A stretch of 64,000 nt of DNA from Sandarakinorhabdus sp. (GTDB lineage Bacteria > Pseudomonadota > Alphaproteobacteria > Sphingomonadales > Sphingomonadaceae). The notes under the pieces were generated by a model. The model was not told where the DNA came from. It saw only the letters and a list, made by a program, of their open reading frames with translations, and did not search any database. Below are positions 17,138 to 29,408 of this stretch, in pieces. Position 1 is the stretch's first letter. The number at the start of each line of letters is the position of its first letter. The stretch is from positions 266,797 to 330,796 of the forward strand of contig JAIMKW010000004.1 of the NCBI GenBank assembly GCA_020692215.1, written 5' to 3'. A program made the translations under genes and the position numbers.

Positions 17138-18531
17138 CCGAAAATCCGCTGCAGATAGGGGTTCATCATGCGCCCGTCAGGGTCAGCCGCGCGGCGGACC
17201 GCCGCGGCCTCTGCGAACATCGGGTAAAGCGGCTTCAGGTCGGCCGCCCCCAGCGCGTGGAGCTTGCCCCAGTGCGGCCGTCCACCGGCTTCCCGCAGCA
17301 CCGGCTCGACAAGGCGGGCCATCCACGAATGATCTTCCTTGTACCAGGCATGGACAGCGACCGAACCGCTTTCCCGCCCATAGAATGGCGATAGCCAGGC
17401 ATCGTCGGCGGCTATGATCCGCGCCTCGATCGGGAAGAACACGTCGGGGGCATCGCGTTCGATCCGGGCGATGATCTCGCGCAGCGCACCAACCTGCTCG
17501 GCGATCGGCACATGATATTCCATTTCCTTGAACCGGACCGGCCGTTCGTTGGAAAGCAGTTTCCAGCCCTCGTCGATTGCGATTTCAGCGGGAATATCGG
17601 CCATCGCCGCCTGCGCCGCCTTGCGGCGAAGCGCCGGGGCAAATTCGAACAGGTCGCGAAGAGCCTTCAGATCCATCAATGTTTCGCTGTCCTGATCGGG
17701 GCTGCGCGGCCGAACCGGCTCGTCGGTTGCATCATGCGTGATCAGCGCCGATTTGCCGGTAAAGGGAAGAACCAGAAACTCGGCATTGCGGTGTCGGCCG
17801 GCAAGCGCGGGCCAGTCGCGCAGCAGCTGATCGGTGTCGACCAGAGTCACGCTCTTGCGCACACGCTGCAGCGCACGGTTCTGCAACGTCACTTCAGAAA
17901 GCACCCCGAACGCCCCCAGGCCAACCCGGGCGGCGTGGAACAGCTCGGGTCTTTCATCGCGGCTGCAGCGAACAATCGCGCCCGACGGCAGCACCAGCCG
18001 AATTGCGCTGGCCTCGCCGTGCAAAGCCATCAGCCCCTTGCCGGTTCCATGGGTGCCGGTGGCCATTGCGCCGGCCAGGGTCTGCTTGTTGATGTCGGGC
18101 AGGTTCGGCATTTCCTGTCCGATATCCGCGAGCAACGGGCCGAGGGCGGAAAGCCTGGTTCCGGCGCGGATCGTGGCGCTGCTGTTTGCAGCGTCGTGGC
18201 TGACAAGGCCCTGCAGCCGGTCGATCGACAGCAGGGTGCCGTCTGTCGGGACAAGCGCTGTAAAACTGTGGCCAGACCCGACAGGGCGGATCGGAGAAGT
18301 AGCCGCCGGCAGCAGGTCTGCGAGCTCGGCTTCGCTCGCCGGTGCGGCGCGCCGGGCCGGATAGGCATGCTGGTTGCCGGCCCAGTTCGACCACAAGGCG
18401 CGCCCCTCGGAATCGATCGGTGCCGGCAGCTCAGGCTCGCGGCCAAGCCACCACCGCCGCCCGGCCAGCCCGCCGACACCCATGGCAAGCAGGCCGGCCC
18501 CGGCAAACAACAGCGTGCGCCGGCTTGTCAT
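17134..18531 (-). CDS. exported FAD oxidase of the D-arabinono-1,4-lactone oxidase family
   Basis: A 465-aa flavoprotein with a Tat-like signal (SRR then hydrophobic, residues 3-24). The FAD_binding_4 domain follows; H88 in PVGSGHSFT is where relatives bind FAD covalently. The C-terminal ALO domain ends with WGKLHALGAADLKPLYP and a DPDGRMMNPYLQRIF motif. It would oxidise an alditol or aldonolactone. Here electrons probably go to the lipoprotein cytochrome c encoded just upstream rather than to O2. Both ends overlap neighbouring genes by four bases. Confidence 0.88.
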   Translation of the reverse strand: MTSRRTLLFAGAGLLAMGVGGLAGRRWWLGREPELPAPIDSEGRALWSNWAGNQHAYPARRAAPASEAELADLLPAATSPIRPVGSGHSFTALVPTDGTLLSIDRLQGLVSHDAANSSATIRAGTRLSALGPLLADIGQEMPNLPDINKQTLAGAMATGTHGTGKGLMALHGEASAIRLVLPSGAIVRCSRDERPELFHAARVGLGAFGVLSEVTLQNRALQRVRKSVTLVDTDQLLRDWPALAGRHRNAEFLVLPFTGKSALITHDATDEPVRPRSPDQDSETLMDLKALRDLFEFAPALRRKAAQAAMADIPAEIAIDEGWKLLSNERPVRFKEMEYHVPIAEQVGALREIIARIERDAPDVFFPIEARIIAADDAWLSPFYGRESGSVAVHAWYKEDHSWMARLVEPVLREAGGRPHWGKLHALGAADLKPLYPMFAEAAAVRRAADPDGRMMNPYLQRIFG

Positions 18532-18899
18532 TGCTCATCCTCCCGTCCCGCCATGAAGCGGATCAGCGCCTGCAGATCAGCGGGCGTGCATTCGAAACAT
18601 TGGCCACCAGCCGGCATCCCCATCTTGCCCTGAATCGCGGCCGCCAGAAGCGCGTCTTCGCCAAGGGCCCAGCGCGCGTCCCACACGCTGCGGTCGCCGG
18701 TCAGCGGCGCCAGGGAATCCGATACGGTGTGGCAGGCCTTGCACGAGCCTGCATACAGCAGGGCCAGCCGCGGGTCCTTGGGGGCAAGCTGCGCGCTTTC
18801 ATCGGCTGTTAGCGGCCTGGGTATCGGCGCGCCCGGCCCGCAGGCAGCAAGCGCCAGCAACGGCACGGCCAGCATAAGCAAAACAGGCAACAGCCGCAT
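18528..18899 (-). CDS. lipoprotein c-type cytochrome (cytochrome c5-like)
   Basis: A 123-aa protein. The lipoprotein signal ends in LLALAAC with lipidated C20. Heme attaches at CKACH (residues 53-57). A methionine in GKMGMPAGG serves as likely axial ligand, and CFEC at 101-104 matches the disulfide of cytochrome c5. It is the first gene of the three-gene minus-strand operon and probably accepts electrons from the flavin oxidase in the periplasm. It faces the TetR gene across a 64-bp promoter with an AT-rich palindrome. Confidence 0.9.
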   Translation of the reverse strand: MRLLPVLLMLAVPLLALAACGPGAPIPRPLTADESAQLAPKDPRLALLYAGSCKACHTVSDSLAPLTGDRSVWDARWALGEDALLAAAIQGKMGMPAGGQCFECTPADLQALIRFMAGREDEQ

Positions 18900-18921
18900 G
18901 GCTCCCCTTCCCGAAGATGAA

Positions 18922-18943
18922 AAATATAGCTATCACTATATTT
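18922..18943. promoter_or_regulatory. AT-rich palindromic operator between cytochrome c and TetR genes
   Basis: Arms AAATATAG (18922-18929) and CTATATTT (18936-18943) form a perfect 8-bp inverted repeat with a 6-bp centre, in a 64-bp divergent promoter. Its AT-richness stands out in this GC-rich sequence. The position suits a site bound by the adjacent TetR protein to control both directions. The operator assignment is inference. Confidence 0.6.
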
Positions 18944-18963
18944 GTGTCAAGCAGGAGAGGCGC

Positions 18964-19551
18964 ATGGCCCGCAAACCAACCCAGCAGCGCGCCCTGGCGA
19001 CCTATGAGCGGTTGCTCGATGCGGCAGGCGAAGTTCTGGAAGTGCTGGGCGTGGAGCGGATCAGCACCAATCTTGTCGCGGCCCGGGCCGGGGTAACGCC
19101 GCCGACGCTTTATCACTATTTCGCCGACAAATATGCCCTGCTCGCAGCCCTTGGCGAGCGCCTGATGCGGGCCCAGAATGCATTGGTTCTGCCGGGCGAT
19201 GGGCTGGATGAAGCGGCGATTGCCCAGGTGCTTCTCGATCATGTCGCGGCAACGCGGGAGAGCAGCGGCGGGCCATGGATCATGCGGATGCTGCGTGCAG
19301 TGCCCCAACTGGCGCACGTCCGCCTTGCCTCGCATCGCGCGCTGAGCGCGGTGATTGTCGATGAAATGCAACGCTTCGATCCATCCCGCGAACGGGCCGC
19401 GCTGGAGCACGAGGCGAGGCTGGTGGTCGATATCGGCTATGCGGCGATCGAACTGGTTTTCGATGAGCCGGCGCTTGATGAACGGGCGATCATGGCCTCA
19501 GCGGCCAGAGCCATCCGCGCGCTTCTGATTGCCAAGGCCCCGTTGCCATAG
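18964..19551 (+). CDS. TetR-family transcriptional regulator
   Basis: A 195-aa regulator starting at ATG 18964 behind AGGAGAGG. The N-terminal helix-turn-helix is clear: ATYERLLDAAGEVLEVLG, then ISTNLVAARAGVTPPTLYHYFADKYALLAALGE. The C-terminal domain is all-helical and would bind an unknown ligand. It is divergent from the exported oxidase operon and probably represses it and itself through the palindrome at 18922-18943. The last codons and stop fall in a short tandem duplication. Confidence 0.9.
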   Translation: MARKPTQQRALATYERLLDAAGEVLEVLGVERISTNLVAARAGVTPPTLYHYFADKYALLAALGERLMRAQNALVLPGDGLDEAAIAQVLLDHVAATRESSGGPWIMRMLRAVPQLAHVRLASHRALSAVIVDEMQRFDPSRERAALEHEARLVVDIGYAAIELVFDEPALDERAIMASAARAIRALLIAKAPLP

Positions 19552-19566
19552 CCCGTTGCCATAGCC
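19541..19566. repeat. two-copy 13-bp tandem repeat over the tetR stop codon
   Basis: CCCGTTGCCATAG occurs twice in a row. The first copy contains the TAG stop codon of the TetR gene, so the second copy is untranslated. It looks like a local slippage duplication with no evident function. Confidence 0.6.
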
Positions 19567-19663
19567 TGTGCGCATGGGGTCGCCGCATCTTGGAAATCGT
19601 CGCCCGCTTCCCGAGCGTGCTAGTCCCAATGCCACCATAGTCTGGCCTGAAGAAGAGAATCTC

Positions 19664-20731
19664 ATGATAGTGGAGCCATACCTGCTGTATCTGGGTGAGG
19701 CGACGGATCCCATCTCGATCAAGACTGCGCGCGGCGTTGCACAGTGGCGCCCCGGCAGCGTGGTCGGGCAGCGACGCCTGCCCGGGTGCACGGTCGATCT
19801 GGATGTGCCGGATCTTGGCTACAGCGAAGCGGTCACAGCAGGCGCCCGCACCATGATCATCGGCGATGCCAATGCCGGGGGTGTCCTGCGCAACAGCGCG
19901 CATGCGGAAATCATTGCGGCGCTTGAAGCGGGCCTGGATGTCGCCTCGGGGCTTCACCAGAGGCTGCGCGATGTCGCCGAGATACGGGAAACGGCTCAAA
20001 GGCTGGGCCGCACGCTCCACGATGTCAGGGAGCCGCCGTCGGATCTCGATGTCGGCAAGGGCTTCCCGCGCCCGGGGCGGCGCCTGTTGACAGTCGGCAC
20101 AGATTGTTCGGTCGGCAAGATGTACACGACATTGGCCCTTGAACGGGAAATGCGTGCGCGGGGGATCGGTGCCAATTTCCGGGCCACCGGGCAGACAGGG
20201 ATCCTGATTGCCGGCTCCGGCATAGCCGTTGATGCCGTGGTTTCCGATTTCATCTCGGGCGCTGCCGAACGCATCACCCCGGCCCGAACCGATACGGCGT
20301 GGGATCTCGTCGAAGGCCAGGGGTCGCTGTTCCATCCATCTTATGCGGGTGTCTCCCTTGGCTTGCTGCACGGGGCCCAGCCCAGCGCGCTTGTGCTGTG
20401 CCATGAAGCCGGGCGTCCGCACATGCGCGGGCTGCCGGGCCGTGCGATGCCCGACCTTGCCGAATGTCTTGCCACCAATCTTGCAGCAGCCCGCATCACG
20501 TCGGCTGATCCGATTTTTGTGGGGGTCAGCGTCAACACATCCAATCTTCCCCCGCACGAACGCGCCACCTACTGCAGCAAGGTGACAGACGCGCTCGGCC
20601 TGCCATGTCAGGACCCACTGATCGATGGCGTCGATCTTATCGTAGACAGGCTCGTTTCATGCTTCGAACGCTCTCAATCCGCCCCGAACGCCTCCCGCTC
20701 CGGGAACCATTCCGCATCTCGCGTGGCGTAA
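19664..20731 (+). CDS. dgcN: DUF1611 P-loop protein, D-glutamate N-acetyltransferase-like (DgcN)
   Basis: A 355-aa protein of the DUF1611 family. The P-loop region GTDCSVGKMYTTLALE lies near residue 144, followed by the conserved ATGQTGILIAGSGIAVDAVVSDF and LVEGQGSLFHPSYAG blocks. Family members named DgcN acetylate D-glutamate and are encoded next to DgcA, as here. ATG 19664 has GAAGAAGAG upstream. The last 24 residues overlap the dgcA start by 73 bp, an unusually long overlap. It heads a nine-gene operon. Assignment rests on family plus neighbour; the exact D-amino acid is inferred. Confidence 0.82.
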   Translation: MIVEPYLLYLGEATDPISIKTARGVAQWRPGSVVGQRRLPGCTVDLDVPDLGYSEAVTAGARTMIIGDANAGGVLRNSAHAEIIAALEAGLDVASGLHQRLRDVAEIRETAQRLGRTLHDVREPPSDLDVGKGFPRPGRRLLTVGTDCSVGKMYTTLALEREMRARGIGANFRATGQTGILIAGSGIAVDAVVSDFISGAAERITPARTDTAWDLVEGQGSLFHPSYAGVSLGLLHGAQPSALVLCHEAGRPHMRGLPGRAMPDLAECLATNLAAARITSADPIFVGVSVNTSNLPPHERATYCSKVTDALGLPCQDPLIDGVDLIVDRLVSCFERSQSAPNASRSGNHSASRVA

Positions 20732-21675
20732 AGACCGCGACCGATGTCGTCGTTGTCGAACTGGGCGAGGGCGAATTGGTCGGCCGTGGCGAATGCGTGC
20801 CCTATCCCCGCTATGGCGAAAGCACCGACAGTGTCGTGCAGCAGATTGCCGAACTTGGGCCGCGCCTGAAGGCGGGGGATGATCCCCGCGCCCTCGCCGC
20901 AACCTTGCCGCCGGGCGCTGCGCGCAACGCGCTGGATTGTGCAGCGTGGGATCTGGCTGCACAGCGCAAGGGCATATCGGTTGCCGATCAGATCGGCCGG
21001 GTCGTTCAGCCTGTCACAACCGCGGTAACGATCAGCCTTGATGGCATTGATGCGATGCATGCGGCCGCAATGGCTGTCGCCGGATCGAAGCTGATCAAGA
21101 TCAAGCTGAGCCCGGAAGAGCCTGCAGCGCGTCTTGCCGCTGTCATGGCCGGCGCACCGAATTCGCGCTACATCATCGACCCGAATGAAAGCTGGACGAT
21201 TGCCATCCTGGAAACGATGGCGCCCATGCTTGCCGACAAGCGGATTGCGCTGGTCGAACAGCCGCTGCCGGCCGACGACGATGATAGTTTGCGCGGGCTG
21301 GATTATCCCGCACCGCTCTGCGCCGACGAATCCATCCATGATCGGGAAACGCTCGGCGCCGTTCTGGGCAAATACGATATGATCAACATCAAGCTGGACA
21401 AGACCGGCGGGTTGACCGAGGCGCTGGCTCTGCAGGCTGCGGCGCGCAGTGCGGGTCTGGGCGTGATGAACGGGTGCATGATCTGCAGCTCCCTTTCGAT
21501 CGCGCCGGCCTTGCTGATCGCCTGCAAGAGCGACATCGTGGACCTTGATGGCCCGTGGTGGCTGGCAACGGATCGCCCCGGCGGATGCCGGATCGAAGGC
21601 GGAGAGCTGTTGCCGCCGGCACCGGGTTTCTGGGGTGATGCCATGGCGTCGCATTGGTGGGAGCAAAGGCAATGA
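20659..21675 (+). CDS. dgcA: N-acetyl-D-glutamate racemase-like dipeptide-epimerase (DgcA), enolase superfamily
   Basis: A 338-aa enolase-superfamily protein with all expected residues: the KIKLS lysine pair near residues 150-154, metal ligands in IDPNESW, LVEQPLP and CADESIHD, and the second catalytic Lys in INIKLDKTGGLTEAL. This is the dipeptide epimerase/DgcA pattern. With the DgcN-like protein it would convert D-glutamate to N-acetyl-L-glutamate. An Ala-Glu dipeptide epimerase is the alternative. It ends in an ATGA overlap with the deacylase gene. Confidence 0.85.
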   Translation: MLRTLSIRPERLPLREPFRISRGVKTATDVVVVELGEGELVGRGECVPYPRYGESTDSVVQQIAELGPRLKAGDDPRALAATLPPGAARNALDCAAWDLAAQRKGISVADQIGRVVQPVTTAVTISLDGIDAMHAAAMAVAGSKLIKIKLSPEEPAARLAAVMAGAPNSRYIIDPNESWTIAILETMAPMLADKRIALVEQPLPADDDDSLRGLDYPAPLCADESIHDRETLGAVLGKYDMINIKLDKTGGLTEALALQAAARSAGLGVMNGCMICSSLSIAPALLIACKSDIVDLDGPWWLATDRPGGCRIEGGELLPPAPGFWGDAMASHWWEQRQ

Positions 21676-23255
21676 AGGTGCGGATAGTGGCCATGCTGCT
21701 GGGGGCTGGCGCTGCAGCGGCACCCGCCATGGCGCAGGACGCGATGATGGACGTGCTGATAACCGGCGGCACCGTCTATGTCGGCGATCTTCAGCCCGGC
21801 CGTGTTGCCGATGTCGGCTTGCGCGGCGATCGTATCGCTTTTGTCGGCGATGCCCGCAAATCCGGCGTCCGCGCCGTGCAGACGATCGATGCGCGGGGCC
21901 TCATCGTCTCGCCCGGCCTCATCGATGTGCACACGCACTCGGGCAATGATCTGGCCAATGCCGATCCTGCCGTGCGCATGGTGCCCAACCACACGCTGCA
22001 AGGCGTATCGACCGTCTTCATCGGCAATGATGGCGATGGCGCGCCCGAAGTCGGCGCTTTCGCCAGGCGGTATCGCGCCAGTCCTGGTGCCGTGAATGTG
22101 GCCCAGTTCGTCGGCTTCGGCGCGGTGCGAAAGGCCGTCGTCGGCGATGGCGCCCGCGCCCCGAGCGACTCCGAGCTGGTCACCATGCGCAATCTGGTGG
22201 CAAAGGGCATGTGCGCTGGCGCATTCGGCTTCTCGGCCGGGCTCTATTATGCGCCGCAAAGCTTTGCCAAAACCGATGAGGTTGTCGCCCTCGCGCGCGA
22301 GGCTGCCGTTCGCGGCGGGCTTTATGATACCCATCTGCGCGATGAAAGCTCGGACAACATCGGCCTGCTCGCCGCAGTCGAGGAAGCGCTGACGATCGGC
22401 CGTGCGGCAGGGCTGCCTGTCCATCTGGCGCACATCAAGGCGCAGGGCGTGGATGTTCACGGCAAGAGCGGTGATGTGATCGCAATGGTGGAGCGCGCGC
22501 AAAAAGCGGGCCAGAAGGTGACTGCCGATCAATATACCTGGCTGGCCTCGGGCACGCGCCTCACCAATGCGCTGGTGCCCCGCTGGGCGATGGACGGCGG
22601 CAAGGACGCAATGGCCGGGCGGCTGGCCGACCCGGCGCTGCAGTCGCGGCTTGATGCTGCAATGGTCGACAATCTGCGCCGCCGCGGCGGCCCCGATTCC
22701 ATCCTGCTCACCAGCGGCCCCTATCGAGGGAAGACGCTCACCATGCTGGGCCGGGAATGGAACGTTACGCCGCTCGCGGCGGCGCTCCGGGTAATCCGCG
22801 AGGAGGGCGACGCCAGGATCGCCTCGTTCAACATGACCCGCGAAGATCAGGAAAATTTTGCGCGCCAGCCCTGGGTGGTGTCCAGTTCCGATGCATCGGA
22901 AGGCCATCCCCGCAAATATGGCAGCATGCCGATCCGCTGGCGCCTGCTGGTCCGCGAGCGCGCCGTGCTGACGCCGGAGCAGTTCATCCACCGCAGCAGC
23001 GGCCTCACAGCCGACATCTACGGCATCGCCGATCGCGGCTATCTGCGGCCTGGCGCCTTTGCCGATGTGCTGGTTTTCGATCCCGCGCAGTTTCGGGAGC
23101 AGGCGGATTACAGCCAGCCGCGCGCGCTCTCGCAGGGTGTTCGCACGCTGTTCGTGAATGGCGTCCCGGTGGTCGCGGATGGCAAGCCGACCGGCGATGT
23201 TGGCGGGCGACCGCTGCTGAAGGGATTGCCCAGGGAAGCCCCATGCCCGGCATGA
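21672..23255 (+). CDS. exported N-acyl-D-amino-acid deacylase (amidohydrolase)
   Basis: A 527-aa amidohydrolase with a cleavable signal peptide (hydrophobic core then AMA/Q at about residue 21). Metal-binding features are H87 and H89 (DVHTH), the later PVHLAHIKAQG and YDTHLRDE histidines, and Asp in SSSDASEGH. The architecture matches D-aminoacylases, which release free D-amino acids from N-acyl forms. Periplasmic location would let it supply a D-amino acid for import by the symporter encoded next. Start ATG 21672 overlaps the dgcA stop. Confidence 0.86.
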   Translation: MKVRIVAMLLGAGAAAAPAMAQDAMMDVLITGGTVYVGDLQPGRVADVGLRGDRIAFVGDARKSGVRAVQTIDARGLIVSPGLIDVHTHSGNDLANADPAVRMVPNHTLQGVSTVFIGNDGDGAPEVGAFARRYRASPGAVNVAQFVGFGAVRKAVVGDGARAPSDSELVTMRNLVAKGMCAGAFGFSAGLYYAPQSFAKTDEVVALAREAAVRGGLYDTHLRDESSDNIGLLAAVEEALTIGRAAGLPVHLAHIKAQGVDVHGKSGDVIAMVERAQKAGQKVTADQYTWLASGTRLTNALVPRWAMDGGKDAMAGRLADPALQSRLDAAMVDNLRRRGGPDSILLTSGPYRGKTLTMLGREWNVTPLAAALRVIREEGDARIASFNMTREDQENFARQPWVVSSSDASEGHPRKYGSMPIRWRLLVRERAVLTPEQFIHRSSGLTADIYGIADRGYLRPGAFADVLVFDPAQFREQADYSQPRALSQGVRTLFVNGVPVVADGKPTGDVGGRPLLKGLPREAPCPA

Positions 23256-24523
23256 ACGGGGTTGATCAGCAGTCCGCAGGCCGGCCTTCGCGGTTTCGTC
23301 TAAAACTGTGGCACCGTGTGCTGCTGGGGCTCGTGCTTGGTGTCATCGCGGGGCAGCTGCTCGGCGCGGATGCCGTCAAGCTGCAGTGGATCGGCGATCT
23401 GTTCATCCGCCTCATCCGGATGCTGGTGGCACCGCTCATTTTCGTGACCATCAGTTCGGGCATCATCGCGCTGGGTGATCCCAAGACGGTCGGCACGCTG
23501 GGCGGAAAGACCTTTGCATTCTATCTGTGCAACCTTGCAGCGGCTGCTGCGGTAGGCCTTGCTCTCGCAACCCTGTTGCAGCCAGGCGTGGGCGCAGCGC
23601 TGGGCGATGCTGTCACGAAGGATCTCACCATTGCGCGCACGCCAATGGAGATGCTGGTCGGAATCGTCCCCATCAATCCGATCAAGGCCCTGGCGGAAGG
23701 CGATACGCTGGCGATCATCTTCTTTGCGGCATTCTTCGGTGTCGGCGTGCTGCTGTGCGGCGAACCGGCCAGACCCGTCGCCGATCTGCTGACCGCATCG
23801 ACAGCCGTGTTCCTGCGGCTGGTCGGGCTGATCATGGAAGTTGCGCCGATCGGTGTGTTTGCGCTGATCGCCGTTGTCGTCGGCACCACCGGCGCTGATG
23901 CCTTTGTGCACGTGTTCAAGCTGGCGCTGTGTGTTGCCCTCGGGTCGGCGATCGTTACCATTTTCATCCACGGCGGCACGATCCGCTTTCTTGCCTGGCT
24001 TCCGGTGCTGCCCTTCTTCCGCGGATCCATCGATGCGATGATGATCGGCCTGTCCACTGCGTCCAGTTCGGCTTCCCTCCCCGTTGCGCTGCGGGTCGCC
24101 GACGAGAATCTGGGCGTGGACAAGGCAGTCGCCTCCACCGTGCTGCCGATTGGTGCCACGATCGGCATGGATGGCACCGGCATGTATATGGCGATGCTCA
24201 CGGTGTTCGCGGCACAAGCGTTCGGTGTTCAACTCGGCCTGTTCGAACTCGGGCTTCTGGTGGCCGCAACAGCCGTGCTGGCAATGGGTGCAGCACCCGT
24301 GCCATCGGGCTCGCTGTTCGTCCTGCCGGCGCTCACCGGGCTTGTCGGCATCGATGCAGCCCAGACCGCCCTCATCGTCGGCTTCATTCTGCCGTTCGAC
24401 CGGCCGCTCGACATGATGCGCACGGTGCCCAACGTCACAAGCGATCTCACCGTGGCAACAACCTTGTCGCGATGGAACAAGTCACTCGATCTCGAACGAT
24501 ATCTCGGTGCATCGCGCACCTGA
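23243..24523 (+). CDS. dicarboxylate/glutamate:cation symporter (DAACS family)
   Basis: A 426-aa membrane protein with eight or so hydrophobic helices. DAACS signatures are the serine-rich loop LSTASSSASLP, the ATIGMDGTGMYMAM motif (Gly where relatives have Asn), PVPSGSLF, and the last helix DRPLDMMRTVPNVTSD with the substrate-binding Arg and Asp residues. ATG 23243 has AGGGA at good spacing; ATG 23252 overlaps the previous stop and is an alternative. It likely imports glutamate or a related dicarboxylate for the operon's enzymes. Confidence 0.9.
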   Translation: MPGMNGVDQQSAGRPSRFRLKLWHRVLLGLVLGVIAGQLLGADAVKLQWIGDLFIRLIRMLVAPLIFVTISSGIIALGDPKTVGTLGGKTFAFYLCNLAAAAAVGLALATLLQPGVGAALGDAVTKDLTIARTPMEMLVGIVPINPIKALAEGDTLAIIFFAAFFGVGVLLCGEPARPVADLLTASTAVFLRLVGLIMEVAPIGVFALIAVVVGTTGADAFVHVFKLALCVALGSAIVTIFIHGGTIRFLAWLPVLPFFRGSIDAMMIGLSTASSSASLPVALRVADENLGVDKAVASTVLPIGATIGMDGTGMYMAMLTVFAAQAFGVQLGLFELGLLVAATAVLAMGAAPVPSGSLFVLPALTGLVGIDAAQTALIVGFILPFDRPLDMMRTVPNVTSDLTVATTLSRWNKSLDLERYLGASRT

Positions 24524-24543
24524 ACTGGGAGAAAGCCTTCACC

Positions 24544-25479
24544 ATGGTTTTTGATGCCACCGCCCGCGGGATGTACGCCATCGCGCCCACACCGTTCACC
24601 CCCGAAGGAGCAATCGATTTCGCCTCCATCGATCGGCTTTGTGCCTTTTACGAGGACTGCGGCGTCGATGGCCTCACGATCCTCGGCATCCTTGGGGAAG
24701 CGCCCAAGATGACGCACGAAGAATCGCTGGCGATCGTGCGCCATGTCATCGCGCGCACATCCTTGCCGATCATCGTCGGTGTTTCAGCGCCCGGCTTTGC
24801 AACGATGTCGGCGCTGGCATCGGCATCGATGGATGCAGGCGCGGCCGGTGTGATGATTGCACCGTCCAGCGCGCTTCGGACCGACGACCAGATTGTCGGC
24901 TATTTTGCCCAGGCCGCCGCTGCCGTCGGCGTGCAGACCCCGTTCGTCATCCAGGATTATCCGATGGTCACCGGCGTGAAGATGGCCAATGATGTCATTC
25001 GCCGCATCGTGGCCGACAACGCCAACTGCGTGATGCTGAAGCACGAGGACTGGCCCGGTCTCGACAAGATCAGCCAGCTGCGGGCCTTCGAGGCAGACGG
25101 CTCCATGCGGCACATTTCCATCCTGTGCGGCAATGGCGGCCTGTTCCTTGATTTTGAAACCGAACGCGGCGCCGATGGCGCCATGACCGGCTATGCCTTC
25201 CCCGATATGCTGGTCGAACTGGTCGCCCATGCGCAGGCGGGCCGCCGCGATGAAGCGCATGATCTGTTCGATCATCACCTCCCGCTGCTGCGCTACGAGC
25301 ATCAGCAGGGCGTCGGGCTCTCGGTGCGAAAATACATTCTGAAAAAGCGCGGTATCCTGGCCTCAGACCTGCAGCGTGCGCCTCGCGCAGTGCTGTCCCC
25401 CAGCGCATCGCGCGAGGTGGACTATCTGCTGGCGCGTCTCGCCCGGCACGACCCGCGCGCAAACACGGGAGCCGCATGA
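24544..25479 (+). CDS. dihydrodipicolinate synthase-family aldolase/lyase
   Basis: A 311-aa class I aldolase of the DapA/NAL family. The Schiff-base lysine is K166 in VMLKHEDW, the catalytic Tyr is Y139 in QDYPM, and the GxxGE loop appears as GILGEA near residue 50. The length and the divergent loop argue against housekeeping DapA; the catabolic setting suggests cleavage of a 4-hydroxy-2-oxo acid such as a hydroxy-oxoglutarate. It begins 20 bp after the symporter and overlaps the SDR gene by ATGA. Substrate is inferred. Confidence 0.85.
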   Translation: MVFDATARGMYAIAPTPFTPEGAIDFASIDRLCAFYEDCGVDGLTILGILGEAPKMTHEESLAIVRHVIARTSLPIIVGVSAPGFATMSALASASMDAGAAGVMIAPSSALRTDDQIVGYFAQAAAAVGVQTPFVIQDYPMVTGVKMANDVIRRIVADNANCVMLKHEDWPGLDKISQLRAFEADGSMRHISILCGNGGLFLDFETERGADGAMTGYAFPDMLVELVAHAQAGRRDEAHDLFDHHLPLLRYEHQQGVGLSVRKYILKKRGILASDLQRAPRAVLSPSASREVDYLLARLARHDPRANTGAA

Positions 25480-26260
25480 TGGATCTGGGACTGAACGGAA
25501 AAGTCGCCCTGGTAACAGGGGCCAGCGGCGGGCTGGGTGCCGCAACAGCAATCGCGCTGGCGGCCGAAGGTGTGGCGGTGGCGATCGCTGCGCGCCGTTC
25601 CGAAGCGCTGGATGCTGTGGCGCAGCAGATTCGCTCCGCAGGCGGGACAGCGGTGCCCATCCTTTGGGATCTCGCCGATCCGGGCCGCACGGCAACAGCA
25701 ATCGCCGAGATTGAAAGGCAGCTGGGTTCTCCGGACATTCTGGTTGCAAACACCGGCGGCCCGCCGCCCGGCCCGGCACAGGGCGTCTCGGCCGATGTGT
25801 GGCGGCAACAGTTCGAAGCCATGGTTCTGAGCGTGATCGGCATTGCCGATCACATCCTTCCAGCGATGCGCGCGAAGGGCTGGGGCCGTGTCATAACGCT
25901 TGCCTCGTCGGGCGTGATTGCGCCGATCCCCAATCTTGCGCTGTCCAATGCGCTTCGGCTGGGCCTTGTAGGCTGGTCGAAAACGCTGGCCGCAGAGGTG
26001 GCTGCCGACGGGGTCACGGTCAATGTCGTGGCCCCCGGCCGGATCGATACCGATCGGGTCCGCGCGCTGGATGGCGCGCGTGCCAATCGCGAGGGTCGAT
26101 CTGTCGACGAAGTCACAGCGGCCAGCCGCGGCACCATTCCCGTCGGCCGCTATGGTCGCCCGGAAGAATTTGCAGCGGTGGTTGCGTTTCTTGCCGGTGC
26201 GCCGGCATCCTATGTCACCGGCTCGGTTGTCCGGGTCGATGGCGGCATGATCGGCGCCCT

Positions 26261-26264
<4 letters not shown>
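25476..26264 (+). CDS. SDR-fold protein lacking the catalytic tyrosine
   Basis: A 262-aa SDR-like protein with TGASGGLG for nucleotide binding and a VDGGM end. At the position of the YxxxK catalytic motif it reads NLALSNALRLGLVGWSK, so the tyrosine is replaced by Ser and the lysine by Arg. Similar SNAxR variants form a recognisable SDR subgroup annotated as 3-oxoacyl reductase-like. It may use another acid/base or have a non-redox role. It is embedded in the operon by ATGA and GTGA overlaps. Confidence 0.85.

Positions 26265-29404
<3,140 letters not shown>

Positions 29405-29408
<4 letters not shown>

Noticed and set aside
24544..25479. Housekeeping dihydrodipicolinate synthase (dapA)
   Set aside because: The GxxGE loop and surrounding sequence differ and it is embedded in a catabolic operon, so a catabolic aldolase is more likely.
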